A stretch of DNA of 64,000 nucleotides from Hyphomonas sp. TMED17 (GTDB lineage: Bacteria > Pseudomonadota > Alphaproteobacteria > Caulobacterales > Hyphomonadaceae), in contig NHBW01000006.1 of assembly GCA_002172915.1 (NCBI GenBank), forward strand, positions 62,001 to 126,000, read 5' to 3'. Both the position numbers and the translations under genes were made by a program. Every line of letters starts with the position of its first letter. The stretch's first letter is position 1. Under the pieces are notes generated by a model. It was given only the letters and a program-made list of their open reading frames with translations, made no database searches and was not told the DNA's origin. Below are positions 40,710 through 50,540 of the stretch, one piece after another.

Positions 40710-41648
40710 CTATCTGAATTCCGCATCAGCCGCCAAGCCGACCATTATGACTGTATCGACAGATCGCAAAAACCAGTCGAGGTCGATACGCTCGAACACG
40801 TCACTCGGCTGGTGATAGTCGGCATGATCTTCGACGCCGAGATAAATATGCGGAATGCCGGCAAGGTAGAACGGGCCATGGTCGGATAACATGGTCCAGT
40901 CATCATCAGAACCGGGCGTATCATGTCCCAAAGAGAGTCTGACCGGTGCTTGCGCAACAACAGTTCTCACCATGCGGCCAAGTGAAGGATTGTGTAGCAC
41001 GCCAGATGTCCACAGGCCGGTTGTCTCACCCCGAGCGATCATGTCGAGATTTATATTCAGCGCAACATTCAAACCAGGATCCAATGTGTTGGCTACGAAA
41101 TGCCGTGATCCATCGAGCGCGAACTCCTCGGCATCAAACGCGACAAATATGAAATCATTATGGGGCCGATGGATCTGGAAATACTCCGCCATGGCCGGCA
41201 TTCCGGCGACACCCGATGCATTATCATCAGCGCCATTGTAAATCAGTCCCGAAACGGCACCGATATGATCATAATGCGCCCCGACGACAATCGTCTGGCG
41301 ACGCTCGCCGGTACCTTGAACAAATCCGGCGAGATTGACACCGGTTGCCAATGCCGCCCCGGTTGCGGACATTTCGGCAGGCACGGGCCCGAATTCGAAT
41401 GAATGCTGATAGGTTCCGTCAAAAGGCACTAAATCGAGGCTTTCCATGCGGGAAACGATCAGGTTCTGCGCTTTCGAACGGCCGTCTGATCCGGTCCTCC
41501 GGCCTGCCATATCATCCGCGCTTAATGTTTTTAAAAAAGCGGTCGTATCGGCTGCGCCAAACAAAACCGGCTGGTAAGATGCTGTATTTGACGGCAGACA
41601 TCCGGCAAGCAAAAAGGTCCATAATAGAGGCTGGATTAAAATTTTCAT
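40710..41648 (-). CDS. M28-family zinc aminopeptidase, predicted lipoprotein
   Basis: Secreted metallopeptidase. The protein starts with a lipoprotein signal ending in the lipobox FLLAGC, so it should be anchored in a membrane facing the periplasm. The two-zinc M28 ligands are visible: AHYDH, NGADDNASG, DAEEFAL, NLDMIA and the late ADYHQPSD. ATG 41648 is chosen for its spacing from GGGAGA; ATG 41654 is possible. It shares strand and spacing (66 bases) with zapE upstream. The peptide substrate is unknown. Confidence 0.9.
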   Translation of the reverse strand: MKILIQPLLWTFLLAGCLPSNTASYQPVLFGAADTTAFLKTLSADDMAGRRTGSDGRSKAQNLIVSRMESLDLVPFDGTYQHSFEFGPVPAEMSATGAALATGVNLAGFVQGTGERRQTIVVGAHYDHIGAVSGLIYNGADDNASGVAGMPAMAEYFQIHRPHNDFIFVAFDAEEFALDGSRHFVANTLDPGLNVALNINLDMIARGETTGLWTSGVLHNPSLGRMVRTVVAQAPVRLSLGHDTPGSDDDWTMLSDHGPFYLAGIPHIYLGVEDHADYHQPSDVFERIDLDWFLRSVDTVIMVGLAADAEFR

Positions 41649-41714
41649 GCTCATCTTCTCCCGACCCGCCAGACAGCGACGCCGCATCTAGCGCATTGCC
41701 AGAGCCAGCGCCTT

Positions 41715-42794
41715 TTAAGCGTTCAAATCCGGCAGGTGGTGCGCCGCGGCCATATAGTCTGACGAGCGCATCTCATACAACCGGCTCGCCGTGCGTTGAA
41801 ACTCAAAACTTCCCGTACCTTGGCGGTACAGATTATCGGGCTCGGCCGCCGCGTTGGCGACGAGCTTTACTTTGGCTTCGTACAGCGCGTCGATCAACGC
41901 AACAAAACGGGCCGCTTCATTTCTGTTCTCGGGAGACAAAACCGGGATATTCTCAAGAATTACAGTGTGAAAACGTGCCGCGATCGCAAGATAATCGAGC
42001 GCACCTAGCGGGCGTCCACATAACTCCTGAAAACTGAACCTGGCGACCCCGGCCGCAGCCCGTGCCACTTCGAGCTGTCGCCCTTTGACTACCAATGTGT
42101 GCGGCTGCGACAAAGCCCCTAATGTCAAACGACCGAAAGCATCATCAAGCGCCCGTGAGGCGTCGCCGACATGCCAGACCGGCGCTGCGCTCAATCGGTC
42201 GAGTCGATAATCGCGCTCGCTATCGAGCTCCAGTACGTCACAAGATTGCTTTAGCAGCCCGATAAACGGTAAAAATAATTCGCGATTAAGGCCTTGCTTG
42301 TAAAGATCGTCGGGTGGCCGGTTTGAAGTCGCGACGACGGTCGCCCCGAATTTGAACAAATGCTCGAACAGGCGCGACAGGATCATTGCATCGGCAATTT
42401 GCGTTACCTGAAATTCGTCAAAGCAAAGCAGCTTACCCTGATGAGCAAAATAACGGGCAACCGGCGGGATCGGGTCGCTAATATCCGGACGTGCGCGGGC
42501 AATCGCCAGGCGGTCATGTACCCGGCCCATAAATTCATGGAAGTGCACCCGCTGGGCCGGGACCGGAGACAAGTCGAAAAATGCGTCCATCAGCATTGAC
42601 TTGCCGCGCCCGACACCGCCCCACAGATACAGGCCCTGAATTGGCGGTCGTGCTCTGAACCAGCGTCTCCGCGGCGCTTTCGCAAGACGCATGCCCAGAT
42701 CATCAAGCCGTTCGGCTACCGCCATTTGCGCCGGGTCCAGCGTTAATTGTCCTTGCGCAATACGCTGGGCAATATGATCGCACACACTTGTCAT
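41715..42794 (-). CDS. zapE: Cell division ATPase ZapE (AFG1-like)
   Basis: AFG1/ZapE P-loop ATPase; ZapE acts at constricting Z-rings in E. coli and AFG1 in mitochondrial protein quality control. The 359 residues have Walker A WGGVGRGKS (58-66), Walker B LLCFDEF (122-128) and ATSNRPPDDLY. The start overlaps the rhomboid gene's stop (ATGA), so the two are coupled. Confidence 0.92.
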   Translation of the reverse strand: MTSVCDHIAQRIAQGQLTLDPAQMAVAERLDDLGMRLAKAPRRRWFRARPPIQGLYLWGGVGRGKSMLMDAFFDLSPVPAQRVHFHEFMGRVHDRLAIARARPDISDPIPPVARYFAHQGKLLCFDEFQVTQIADAMILSRLFEHLFKFGATVVATSNRPPDDLYKQGLNRELFLPFIGLLKQSCDVLELDSERDYRLDRLSAAPVWHVGDASRALDDAFGRLTLGALSQPHTLVVKGRQLEVARAAAGVARFSFQELCGRPLGALDYLAIAARFHTVILENIPVLSPENRNEAARFVALIDALYEAKVKLVANAAAEPDNLYRQGTGSFEFQRTASRLYEMRSSDYMAAAHHLPDLNA

Positions 42795-43417
42795 AATTGC
42801 GTCCCCGACAATCCTTCAGCCATTTGCTCCAGAAATATTATTAACGCCCGGGGTTCGATCATAAGTGTCCCAACCAGTCCCGAAACCGCACCGCCAAGGT
42901 GAGCCTCATGTCCGATAATCCTATTCTTGCGCTGCGCCAGTATCGCGCTGCCGAGCAAAAATAAAATAGCAAAAACGATCGCTGGCATCGGAATAAAAAA
43001 CACGCTGACCATGGAAAGCGGAAAAAAGATACAGACCGATAGGACAATGCCCGAAATCGCCCCCGACGCTCCGACCGCCTTGTAATCGGGAGTCCTGCGA
43101 TTGTGCACAAGCGTCCAGTAGCTGCCGCCGGTTAAAGCTAAGAAATAGATGAAAACTAGCCGGTAAGACCCGACATTTGTTTCGACAACCGGGCCAAAAC
43201 TCGCAAGCACAAATAGATTTACGGCGAGGTGTAGAAAGCCGGCATGTACAAACCCGCTACTGAGCAGGCGGTAATATTCGCGATCTCGAATTACCACGCC
43301 AATGTGCAGAACATGCGCATTGAGAAAAGCGGCATTGAATAAAGCGTACAGGCTGACCAGACCAGTTATGAAGATGAGCGCCAAAGTGGCCGGATAATTG
43401 CCGATCTGTTCTATCAT
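42791..43417 (-). CDS. Rhomboid-family intramembrane serine protease
   Basis: Polytopic protein of 208 residues with about six helices. The catalytic pair is present: Ser118 in VGASGAISG and His173 in GHEAHLGGAVSG. The HLAVNLFVLASFG helix matches the rhomboid HxxxN helix. Its substrates are not known. It is coupled to zapE by a 4-base overlap. Confidence 0.92.
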   Translation of the reverse strand: MIEQIGNYPATLALIFITGLVSLYALFNAAFLNAHVLHIGVVIRDREYYRLLSSGFVHAGFLHLAVNLFVLASFGPVVETNVGSYRLVFIYFLALTGGSYWTLVHNRRTPDYKAVGASGAISGIVLSVCIFFPLSMVSVFFIPMPAIVFAILFLLGSAILAQRKNRIIGHEAHLGGAVSGLVGTLMIEPRALIIFLEQMAEGLSGTQL

Positions 43418-43485
43418 ATTACCTTCGATCGCTCCGGCGCGACGGTTGCTGAATCAGAATTTCTAACCCGTCTGACATGTATGCT

Positions 43486-44319
43486 CTAATTGTAATGCTC
43501 CGGTCTCCGATCCCTGAAAAACCCCCACGCTGCGCGCTCTGTATCGATACTGTCGAGATCGAAACTGGCGAGAATGACACCACTCTCCTCACGTCCAAGT
43601 TCGGCAATGATCGCGCCGCACTGGTCTGCAATAAAGCTGGTTCCGTAAAATGTCTGGCCAGCTTCATCGCCAATCCGGTTGGCAGCGACGACCGGTATGA
43701 CATTACTGACGGCATGGCCCTGCATGGCCCGTCGCCATCGTGCCGCCGTATCGAGGCTCGGGTCCCGCGGTTCGGCGCCAATCGCGGTCGGGTAGAGCAG
43801 GACATCAGCCCCGTTGAGAGCCATGGCCCGGGCGGCTTCGGGAAACCATTGGTCCCAGCATATTCCGATGCCGATGCGGCCTTTTTTTGTCGCCCATACT
43901 TTAAATCCCGTATCGCCCGGGCGGAAATAGAATTTCTCCTGATACCCCGGCCCATCTGGAATATGGGTTTTACGATACACTCCAAGGGCCTCGCCATCTG
44001 CATCCAGCATCACGACACTATTATAGTAATGCGGACCATCTTTCTCGAAAATCGATATAGGCAATACGACTGACAATTCGCGTGCCAATGCACTTAATTG
44101 CAAGACAGCCGGATGCGTTCGCCATGGCGCCGCGCGACTAAATTCGGCTTCGTTCTGTGTTTTACAAAAATACGGCCCACAAAATAGCTCAGGCGCCAGA
44201 ACAATGTCGGCACCCTGGCTTGCGGCTTGCCGGACATGCTGGCAAATAAGGTCGATATTCGCTTGCTGGTCGTCCCCGAATGCAGACTGGATCGCAGCAA
44301 TAGTCATGGCTCTCGTCAT
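43486..44319 (-). CDS. aguB: N-carbamoylputrescine amidase
   Basis: Nitrilase-superfamily enzyme that converts N-carbamoylputrescine to putrescine, CO2 and ammonia. The Glu-Lys-Cys triad is visible in LAPELFCGPYFC, YRKTHIPDGPGY and GIGICWDQWFPE. The 277 residues are slightly under the usual ~290. The ATG at 44319 has AGAAG upstream; a TTG at 44340 would overlap aguA. It lies 7 bases after aguA and forms a two-gene operon with it for polyamine synthesis. Confidence 0.93.
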   Translation of the reverse strand: MTRAMTIAAIQSAFGDDQQANIDLICQHVRQAASQGADIVLAPELFCGPYFCKTQNEAEFSRAAPWRTHPAVLQLSALARELSVVLPISIFEKDGPHYYNSVVMLDADGEALGVYRKTHIPDGPGYQEKFYFRPGDTGFKVWATKKGRIGIGICWDQWFPEAARAMALNGADVLLYPTAIGAEPRDPSLDTAARWRRAMQGHAVSNVIPVVAANRIGDEAGQTFYGTSFIADQCGAIIAELGREESGVILASFDLDSIDTERAAWGFFRDRRPEHYN

Positions 44320-44326
44320 CGTCTTC

Positions 44327-45340
44327 TCATTCCATCTCAAAACTTATGGGGCAAGGGATTTCACGCGTCATACAGTGAAAACTGCCGCCGCCTCGCAGAA
44401 TCGCCTTGGCTGGCAATCCGATAATCTGCCAGTCAGGACACAAAATCTGCAGGCGTTCAATTGCCCGAGCCCCCTGAGCAACATCATAGACTGGTAAAAT
44501 CAGATGATTATTTACCAATGTGAAATTCATATGACTGGCTGGCAGGACTTCACCATCTTCGGTAACAATCCGCCCCGGTGAAGGGATCGTATCGACCCGA
44601 AGACCGGTTGCACGCAATACTGCTTCGGCTTTGGCAAGGATCTCCGCCTGCGGATCGTCATCGCCGGTCGCGCTCTGACAGAGAATATGCGCCGGGCCAA
44701 TAAAGCGGGCGAGATTATCAATATGGCCATCTGTATGATCATGGTCGAGACCATGATCTAGCCAGAAGATATCGGTCACGCCAAAGGCCGCTTTCAGCGC
44801 AGCTTCAGCGGCCTGCTCCGACCAGTTATTACCGCGGTTCGGGTTTAATAAGCACTGCCGGGTTGTCATCACGCGGCCATGTCCGTCAAACTCTAACGCC
44901 CCGCCCTCAAGCACAAAATCATAGGGCAGCGGGGCGATATTCTCATGACTAGCTATGGCTTTAGCCGTGTCTTTGTCCCCCGGCATATTAAACTTGCCAC
45001 CCCAGCCATTGAAACCGAAGCATAATGCCATTCTTGTCTGCGGCGTCTGAGCAATAATCGGGCCCGTATCGCGTAGCCAGATATCACCGCTCGGCACATT
45101 TACCAGTTCAACATCACCATCGTATCGCGCGAGCGCGGCGGCCGCAGTATCGTAAGCCTGCTGCGAACCGCAAGCCACACGTACCGACACAAAACGCGCA
45201 GCTGTGCGGATGAAGGCGGCAATCTCGACCCGGGCTGCGGCAAGTGTACCTTGCCATTCATTGGCAAGGTGTGGCCAACCAACCCACAGGGTTTGCTGCC
45301 GGGACCACTCCGCCGGGACATTTCGTATCGGGTTCATCAT
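44327..45340 (-). CDS. aguA: Agmatine deiminase
   Basis: Converts agmatine to N-carbamoylputrescine, the step before AguB. The 337 residues show the family motifs NVPSGDIWLRDTGP, DHTDGHIDN and the C-terminal nucleophile Cys323 in GGGSFHCMTREIP. An arginine decarboxylase to make agmatine is not in the window. The start is one of two adjacent ATGs at 45340/45337. Confidence 0.95.
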   Translation of the reverse strand: MMNPIRNVPAEWSRQQTLWVGWPHLANEWQGTLAAARVEIAAFIRTAARFVSVRVACGSQQAYDTAAAALARYDGDVELVNVPSGDIWLRDTGPIIAQTPQTRMALCFGFNGWGGKFNMPGDKDTAKAIASHENIAPLPYDFVLEGGALEFDGHGRVMTTRQCLLNPNRGNNWSEQAAEAALKAAFGVTDIFWLDHGLDHDHTDGHIDNLARFIGPAHILCQSATGDDDPQAEILAKAEAVLRATGLRVDTIPSPGRIVTEDGEVLPASHMNFTLVNNHLILPVYDVAQGARAIERLQILCPDWQIIGLPAKAILRGGGSFHCMTREIPCPISFEME

Positions 45341-45383
45341 ATGTGTCTTCCTTGATCAGCGCTTGCCATAAATCACCTCAAAG

Positions 45384-45414
45384 AAAAAGGGCGACCCATA
45401 CGGGCCGCCCTTTC
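45384..45414 (-). terminator. Rho-independent terminator after the TonB receptor gene
   Basis: On the minus strand GGGCG (complement of 45406-45410) pairs with CGCCC (complement of 45389-45393) around a hairpin loop GCCCGTATGGGT, which can itself pair internally, followed by five T residues. It lies about 40 bases after the receptor stop. Confidence 0.8.
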
Positions 45415-45448
45415 CTACGCAACATATGCAATTTGGTTTAAGTGCCGA

Positions 45449-48400
45449 CTAGAATTCGTAACGGGCACCGAAACGGACTTCGTAGCGAGAAGCGTCGCCG
45501 ATACGGGCTTCGCAAGGATCACCTACAACGCATTGAGGTGGGAAGCCAGGCTCGCGAAGAACACCCCACTCATCATTCAGCAGGTTAGTGAGGTTATCGA
45601 TCACTAAAAAGACCTCTGCTTTATCGTCGCCAAAGCCAGAAAATTCCTGTGTCACTTTAACGTCGACTTTGCCCCACCAAGAGCCCTCTTGACCGTTACG
45701 CTCTTCGCCACTGGCGAGGAATGGATTGCCGTCAAGGAATGGTGTGAAACCAGTGATATCGTTCGGGTTGCCATCAACTGTAAGGCTGTATGGACGACCT
45801 GAACTTAACTGACCGAAAGCGAAGAACTTAGTCAGATTGTCACCGAAAAACGCTTTCTCGTAGCTTGCAGTACCGGTGAAGCGGTGCTCCGTGTTGTAAT
45901 CTGAAGTTGCAGCCGAAACGTCTTGAGGATCAGCGAATGATCGGTTGACGTAGTTAGAGAAAGCCACAGAGGATGTCATTGGATGGACATCTTCTGCATC
46001 CGAATAAGCATAGCCAAGTGACCAGTCAAAGCCGTTGCCGTAGTCCTTGGAAACACTCGCGGAAAGGAGGAGAGACTTGGCGTCATCACCTGAGTTTGTC
46101 AGTACGAAGGCTGGCTCCCGAACACTTGTATATGTCGGATAAACACGACCATCAGGGCCTGTAGATGTTCCCGTGGGAGCATCAAAGTCACCACGGATCC
46201 AGACAGCACTATCTTTTGAGATCGTGTATAGAACATCAGCTGTTACAACGTACTCACCACCGAGGTTTGGCAGGTCAACGAATTTTGTTGCTCCCAACGC
46301 TAGCTTCCACTCATTTGGAATGTCAAAGTTCGGATCAAGATAGTTGATCTCGAAGTTTGATCCAGCACCCGCAGCAACGGCGTCGATCATAACCTGTGGC
46401 ACACACCAGCCTGGACCAGTTGGAACACCATCTTCACACGAACCGTAAGGTACGGCTGTTGTATCGAGGATAGATGGACCACCATTTTGCTCAAGACCAA
46501 AAGCGCCGCCATCCGAACCAAACTGGAGAACGTTGTTGGCTGAGTATGTGTTAGAGAGCCAAACGTTCGGATTGCCGCCTGAATAGAGGCCGATACCGCC
46601 ACGTAGGTCTAATGTATCGTTAACGTCCCATGTGAAACCAAGACGTGGCTGGAACAGATCTTTACCATCAAGATTCTGACCATTGGAGAAACCGTAATCA
46701 GCTAGGAAATCAGGATTCGTTTCGGGTTCATCATCAGTTTCATACCAGTCGTAACGCAGACCAGCTGTCAGCACGAAACCATTCAAGAAGTCGTACTCGT
46801 CCTGAAGATATACAGTATTAACTGAATAGCCCCAATCAGCAGCCGCATCGAATGGGTCGCCGGTCGGTGAATTGTTATAGTTAATGTTGTCAGCAAGGCC
46901 AAGCTCAAAGTTTTCAATCGCTGGATCAAAAATGCCTGGCAGTGTGGCGCCACTGTTCGCGTCGAAATCAATTTCCGTCTCAACATGCTGAACGAAGAGG
47001 TTGAAGACATCTACAGTTTCACGCTCGTAGCCAAAAGTAAGATCGTGATTATCGATTGTCCAGAAACCTTTTAGCGCAAAGTTGAATGTATCATATTTCA
47101 GCTTGTTGGCCTGACGGCTGTCATCACCGCCAAGATACACATCAACATCGTCCGTTTCGATCGTGATCTCACCAAAATCAGTTCCGCCCAAGGAAAGCTG
47201 ACGATTATCAACTTCGGTGTATCCCATCCGCAGTTCTGTCGAAAAACTATCTGTCCAGTCAGAATAAAGTGAACCAATATAAGATTCTAGCTCTGTACCT
47301 TGCTCATAGAGGTGATTGGAGAATTCAAATTCGTCAAGGTCAGCGTCAGAAGGAACGATATTGAAACCGTCATTCCAGTTATAGGTGAAAGAGGCACGGT
47401 GATTATCAGTGACGTTCCAGTCCAGTTTCACGAGAATTTTCTCGTCTTCATTATCAAAACTGGAAGGAATTACACCCGGATCATAATTATAGATATCACG
47501 TGAAATGCGCAGGATCTCATCAATCTCGGCTTGTGTGATATTCACTTCGTTCACAGCACCGGAACCTATTGGACCACGGTCAAAAAGATTGGACCCTTCG
47601 AGCTTTTCATAAGAAGCAAAGAAGAATAATTTGTCCTCAATGATTGGTCCGCCAAGACCGATACCATAGCGGTACTCGTCATATTCACCGGTCGTGATGT
47701 CGTCACCTTCAAGGCTGTCCGAACGAAGATCATCATTCGTGTAGTCAACGAAAAGGTACCCGCTCACCTCATTCGCACCGGACTTGGTCACGGCGTTGAT
47801 ATTACAGGCAGAGAACCCGCCATATTCAACACTGAATGGTGCCAGCTCTACAGCTACCTGCTCAATTGCATCGTAAGAGAAGGGAATACGCTCTGTTGGA
47901 TAGCCATTTGAACTCAGACCGAAATTGTCATTCAGGCGCACACCGTCAACAGTCAGGGAGTTAAACCGCGGGTTCTTACCACCACACTGAACAGCGTTGT
48001 CAGCACCCGCGCTCTCATCAATGTAAAGCCGTGGATCAAGACGGAGAATATCTGTCAGGTCACGGTTGATGGCAGGGGCATTTTCAAGTGTTTCAAGATC
48101 GAATGTCGCCTTCGGGCCAACGGCCAGATCACCAACCATAGAGCTTGTCGTCGTGACAACGATAACGTCCTGAACCTGATCTGTCTCTTCAAGGTCAAAT
48201 GACAGATTAGCTGTCTCGCCAAGCGAAACGGAGATGCCGTCGATTTGCTCGCCCTGATAACCATCGCTGGCTGCCACGACAGAATAATTACCGCCAACGC
48301 TCAGGTTGCGGACAACGAACTCACCCGAAGGGCCAGCGGTTACCGAACGGCGATATCCGGTACTTGGATCCGAAACAACAATGTTGGCACCGGCAATTGG

Positions 48401-48529
48401 TGCGCCGGTGACGTCGACGACTTCACCCCGAATGCTGGAGGTAGTAACCTGAGCTTGAGCAGGGGAAAAGACCGCTGCGGCCATCAATGTTGACAATGCA
48501 ACACCAGATAAAAATTTACGATTTGACAT
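45449..48529 (-). CDS. TonB-dependent receptor, Oar-like, with carboxypeptidase-regulatory-like domain
   Basis: Large outer-membrane protein of 1026 residues. A signal peptide (about 1-26, ending SPAQAQ) is followed by a carboxypeptidase-regulatory-like beta sandwich (about 30-115, IRGEVVDVTGAPIAGANIVV), a plug domain (SLTVDGVRLNDNFGL; AVTKSGANEVSGY) and a beta barrel ending in aromatic F. The layout matches the Oar/OmpA-like TonB receptor class. Cysteines occur in the plug (VQCGG; FSACNIN) and barrel (GSCEDG, GWCVP, PQCVVGDPCEAR), suggesting disulfides. The ATG at 48529 has AAGGTG upstream; the frame to 48580 adds a non-signal extension. The ligand is unknown. It is a single-gene unit with its own terminator. 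Confidence 0.9.
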   Translation of the reverse strand: MSNRKFLSGVALSTLMAAAVFSPAQAQVTTSSIRGEVVDVTGAPIAGANIVVSDPSTGYRRSVTAGPSGEFVVRNLSVGGNYSVVAASDGYQGEQIDGISVSLGETANLSFDLEETDQVQDVIVVTTTSSMVGDLAVGPKATFDLETLENAPAINRDLTDILRLDPRLYIDESAGADNAVQCGGKNPRFNSLTVDGVRLNDNFGLSSNGYPTERIPFSYDAIEQVAVELAPFSVEYGGFSACNINAVTKSGANEVSGYLFVDYTNDDLRSDSLEGDDITTGEYDEYRYGIGLGGPIIEDKLFFFASYEKLEGSNLFDRGPIGSGAVNEVNITQAEIDEILRISRDIYNYDPGVIPSSFDNEDEKILVKLDWNVTDNHRASFTYNWNDGFNIVPSDADLDEFEFSNHLYEQGTELESYIGSLYSDWTDSFSTELRMGYTEVDNRQLSLGGTDFGEITIETDDVDVYLGGDDSRQANKLKYDTFNFALKGFWTIDNHDLTFGYERETVDVFNLFVQHVETEIDFDANSGATLPGIFDPAIENFELGLADNINYNNSPTGDPFDAAADWGYSVNTVYLQDEYDFLNGFVLTAGLRYDWYETDDEPETNPDFLADYGFSNGQNLDGKDLFQPRLGFTWDVNDTLDLRGGIGLYSGGNPNVWLSNTYSANNVLQFGSDGGAFGLEQNGGPSILDTTAVPYGSCEDGVPTGPGWCVPQVMIDAVAAGAGSNFEINYLDPNFDIPNEWKLALGATKFVDLPNLGGEYVVTADVLYTISKDSAVWIRGDFDAPTGTSTGPDGRVYPTYTSVREPAFVLTNSGDDAKSLLLSASVSKDYGNGFDWSLGYAYSDAEDVHPMTSSVAFSNYVNRSFADPQDVSAATSDYNTEHRFTGTASYEKAFFGDNLTKFFAFGQLSSGRPYSLTVDGNPNDITGFTPFLDGNPFLASGEERNGQEGSWWGKVDVKVTQEFSGFGDDKAEVFLVIDNLTNLLNDEWGVLREPGFPPQCVVGDPCEARIGDASRYEVRFGARYEF

Positions 48530-48723
48530 GAAATACACCTTACGAAAGTAGAAACTCGAGAAACAAATTCTGAACCTCAACCGCCGCTTAGCGCAGTAAT
48601 GTTACACTTTTACGATACATCGATATAGAAGATGTACAAACTCAATACACTATCTCAGCATTGCAAATATGCCACACTTGAGACACGACAAGATGTGGCT
48701 AAGGCCCTGTAAAAAGGTGAAAT

Positions 48724-50442
48724 ATGCAAAAACTTCAGATTTGGTCAGATTCTAAATCTCGGCTTGCCCTCGGCTTGATAATCGGATTGCTAACGATCCG
48801 AATCGGCCTGGTCTACGCTTCGCCGCTCGAACTTTATGCTGACGAGGCCCAGTATTGGCGTTGGAGCACGACGCTCGACTGGGGCTATTATTCGAAACCC
48901 CCGATGATTGCCTGGGTTATCCATGCCTCAACCAGCTTATTCGGACATAGCGAAATCGGCGTTCGACTGTTTGCACCCGTGCTGCACACAATTGCTGCGA
49001 CATTTTTATTATTGCTCACGCGGCGAATGTTCGGTCCGCAGACAGCCCTTATCACGACCGCGGCCTATCTCTTCATGCCCGGTATTGTCCTGTCTTCGAC
49101 CGTGATCTCAACGGATGGCGTTTTGTTTCCTTTCTGGTGCGCCGGGCTGTATCTATTCTGGCGTCTGCGCGAAGGCGCCATGGGCTGGATTTATTCGCTC
49201 GGCCTCGGCGCGGCTATCGGCTTCGGCTTCCTATCGAAATATGCGATGCTCTATTTTGGTCTTGGCCTGGCTTTAACGGCATTGATCGATGCACCATCGC
49301 GAGCGGTCTTGCTGAGCTGGACCGGGCTTAAAATAGCCGGCCTTGCGAGTTTCATACTATTCCCCCACATCACCTGGAACGCCGCAAATTCATTTCAGAC
49401 ATTCGGTCACACGGTCGATAATGCCAATCTCGGCAGCGAATTATTCAATCTCGAAAACCTCCCGACCTTTATCGTCGACCAGATGGGAGTATTCGGCCCT
49501 GTCAGCTTTATCGGGCTCATTGCCGGGCTGATCATGATGCGGGGCAGTCGCAGCGATGATGTGGCAAGCAAAGAAAACTGGCTGGCCTGCTTCATTATAC
49601 CGGTTCTGGTGATTATTGCCTTTCAGGCTGTTTTGTCGCGCGCGCACGCGAACTGGGCGGCAACAGCATATCCCGCCGCCTGTCTTTTCATCGCCAGTAT
49701 TTTCACCCGCGCGACGAATAATAAACAGCCATGGCTGATCGCCAGCGGCCTGATCGCTCTCGGCATACAATTCATTCCGGACTTAACAATACCCACCCGG
49801 CTGGCACTTGGCCTCGGCATTGGCGGCGGCTTGTTAATGACCGGCTATGTCTTACGCTGGCGCATAACCGGGCTGTTCTGGTCGGGCATCAGTCTGCAAA
49901 TTGCGCTGGCCTTATTCTTTGCCATTATAACATTAGGGCCGTCTAGCTGGGTCAGCGCCGCGGGCATGGATAATAGCTTCAAACGGACACGCGGCTGGCA
50001 GGATATGGCAAATCAGCTTGTTGCCGAAGCCGAGCGTCTACAGCCGGCCGCCATACTCGTCGACGAGCGGGAAGTCTGGCACGGATTGGATTATTACACA
50101 AAAGACCGGCTCGACATTCCTTTGATACTCTGGCGCTTCAATCCGGGCCCGAAAAATTTTGCTGAACAAGTGCCATTAACTGTAAGCACCGATGTGCCGG
50201 TTTTGATTGCCAGCTACCGCGCCAAAACACGCCCTCATATCAAAGCGGATTTCTCGACATGGCAGGCACACGGTAAAATTGAAGTTGCACTGGGACGCCG
50301 GGCGAATGGCTGTGCTTTAAATCGGACACTTAACTTATATATTGCATCCGGTTACGTCCCTCTTCCAAGAACATCTGAATGGCGGGAGCAATTCGCTGGA
50401 CAAGTCATCGATCCACCGGCCAAGTGTCCGTCAGGAAATTGA
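48724..50442 (+). CDS. ArnT/PMT-like membrane glycosyltransferase (GT39/GT83 type)
   Basis: Polytopic protein of 572 residues using a polyprenyl-phosphate sugar donor, by family. The first periplasmic loop has the catalytic-type ADEAQYWRW (Asp40-Glu41), followed by YYSKPPMIAWVIH, both typical of ArnT-like enzymes; about ten further helices and a C-terminal soluble domain follow. A role in modifying lipid A, a glycan or a protein is possible; the acceptor is unknown. AAGGTGA lies upstream of the ATG. It is divergent from the TonB receptor gene (194-base gap). Confidence 0.85.
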   Translation: MQKLQIWSDSKSRLALGLIIGLLTIRIGLVYASPLELYADEAQYWRWSTTLDWGYYSKPPMIAWVIHASTSLFGHSEIGVRLFAPVLHTIAATFLLLLTRRMFGPQTALITTAAYLFMPGIVLSSTVISTDGVLFPFWCAGLYLFWRLREGAMGWIYSLGLGAAIGFGFLSKYAMLYFGLGLALTALIDAPSRAVLLSWTGLKIAGLASFILFPHITWNAANSFQTFGHTVDNANLGSELFNLENLPTFIVDQMGVFGPVSFIGLIAGLIMMRGSRSDDVASKENWLACFIIPVLVIIAFQAVLSRAHANWAATAYPAACLFIASIFTRATNNKQPWLIASGLIALGIQFIPDLTIPTRLALGLGIGGGLLMTGYVLRWRITGLFWSGISLQIALALFFAIITLGPSSWVSAAGMDNSFKRTRGWQDMANQLVAEAERLQPAAILVDEREVWHGLDYYTKDRLDIPLILWRFNPGPKNFAEQVPLTVSTDVPVLIASYRAKTRPHIKADFSTWQAHGKIEVALGRRANGCALNRTLNLYIASGYVPLPRTSEWREQFAGQVIDPPAKCPSGN

Positions 50443-50540
50443 CCGCTTCAAGCCGACAATATTAACCGCGAAATCAATGCGCTTGACGGCATGTCGGCGT
50501 ATCAGGGCAATTACAGAAACAGGATATTTCGCCGAAAACG

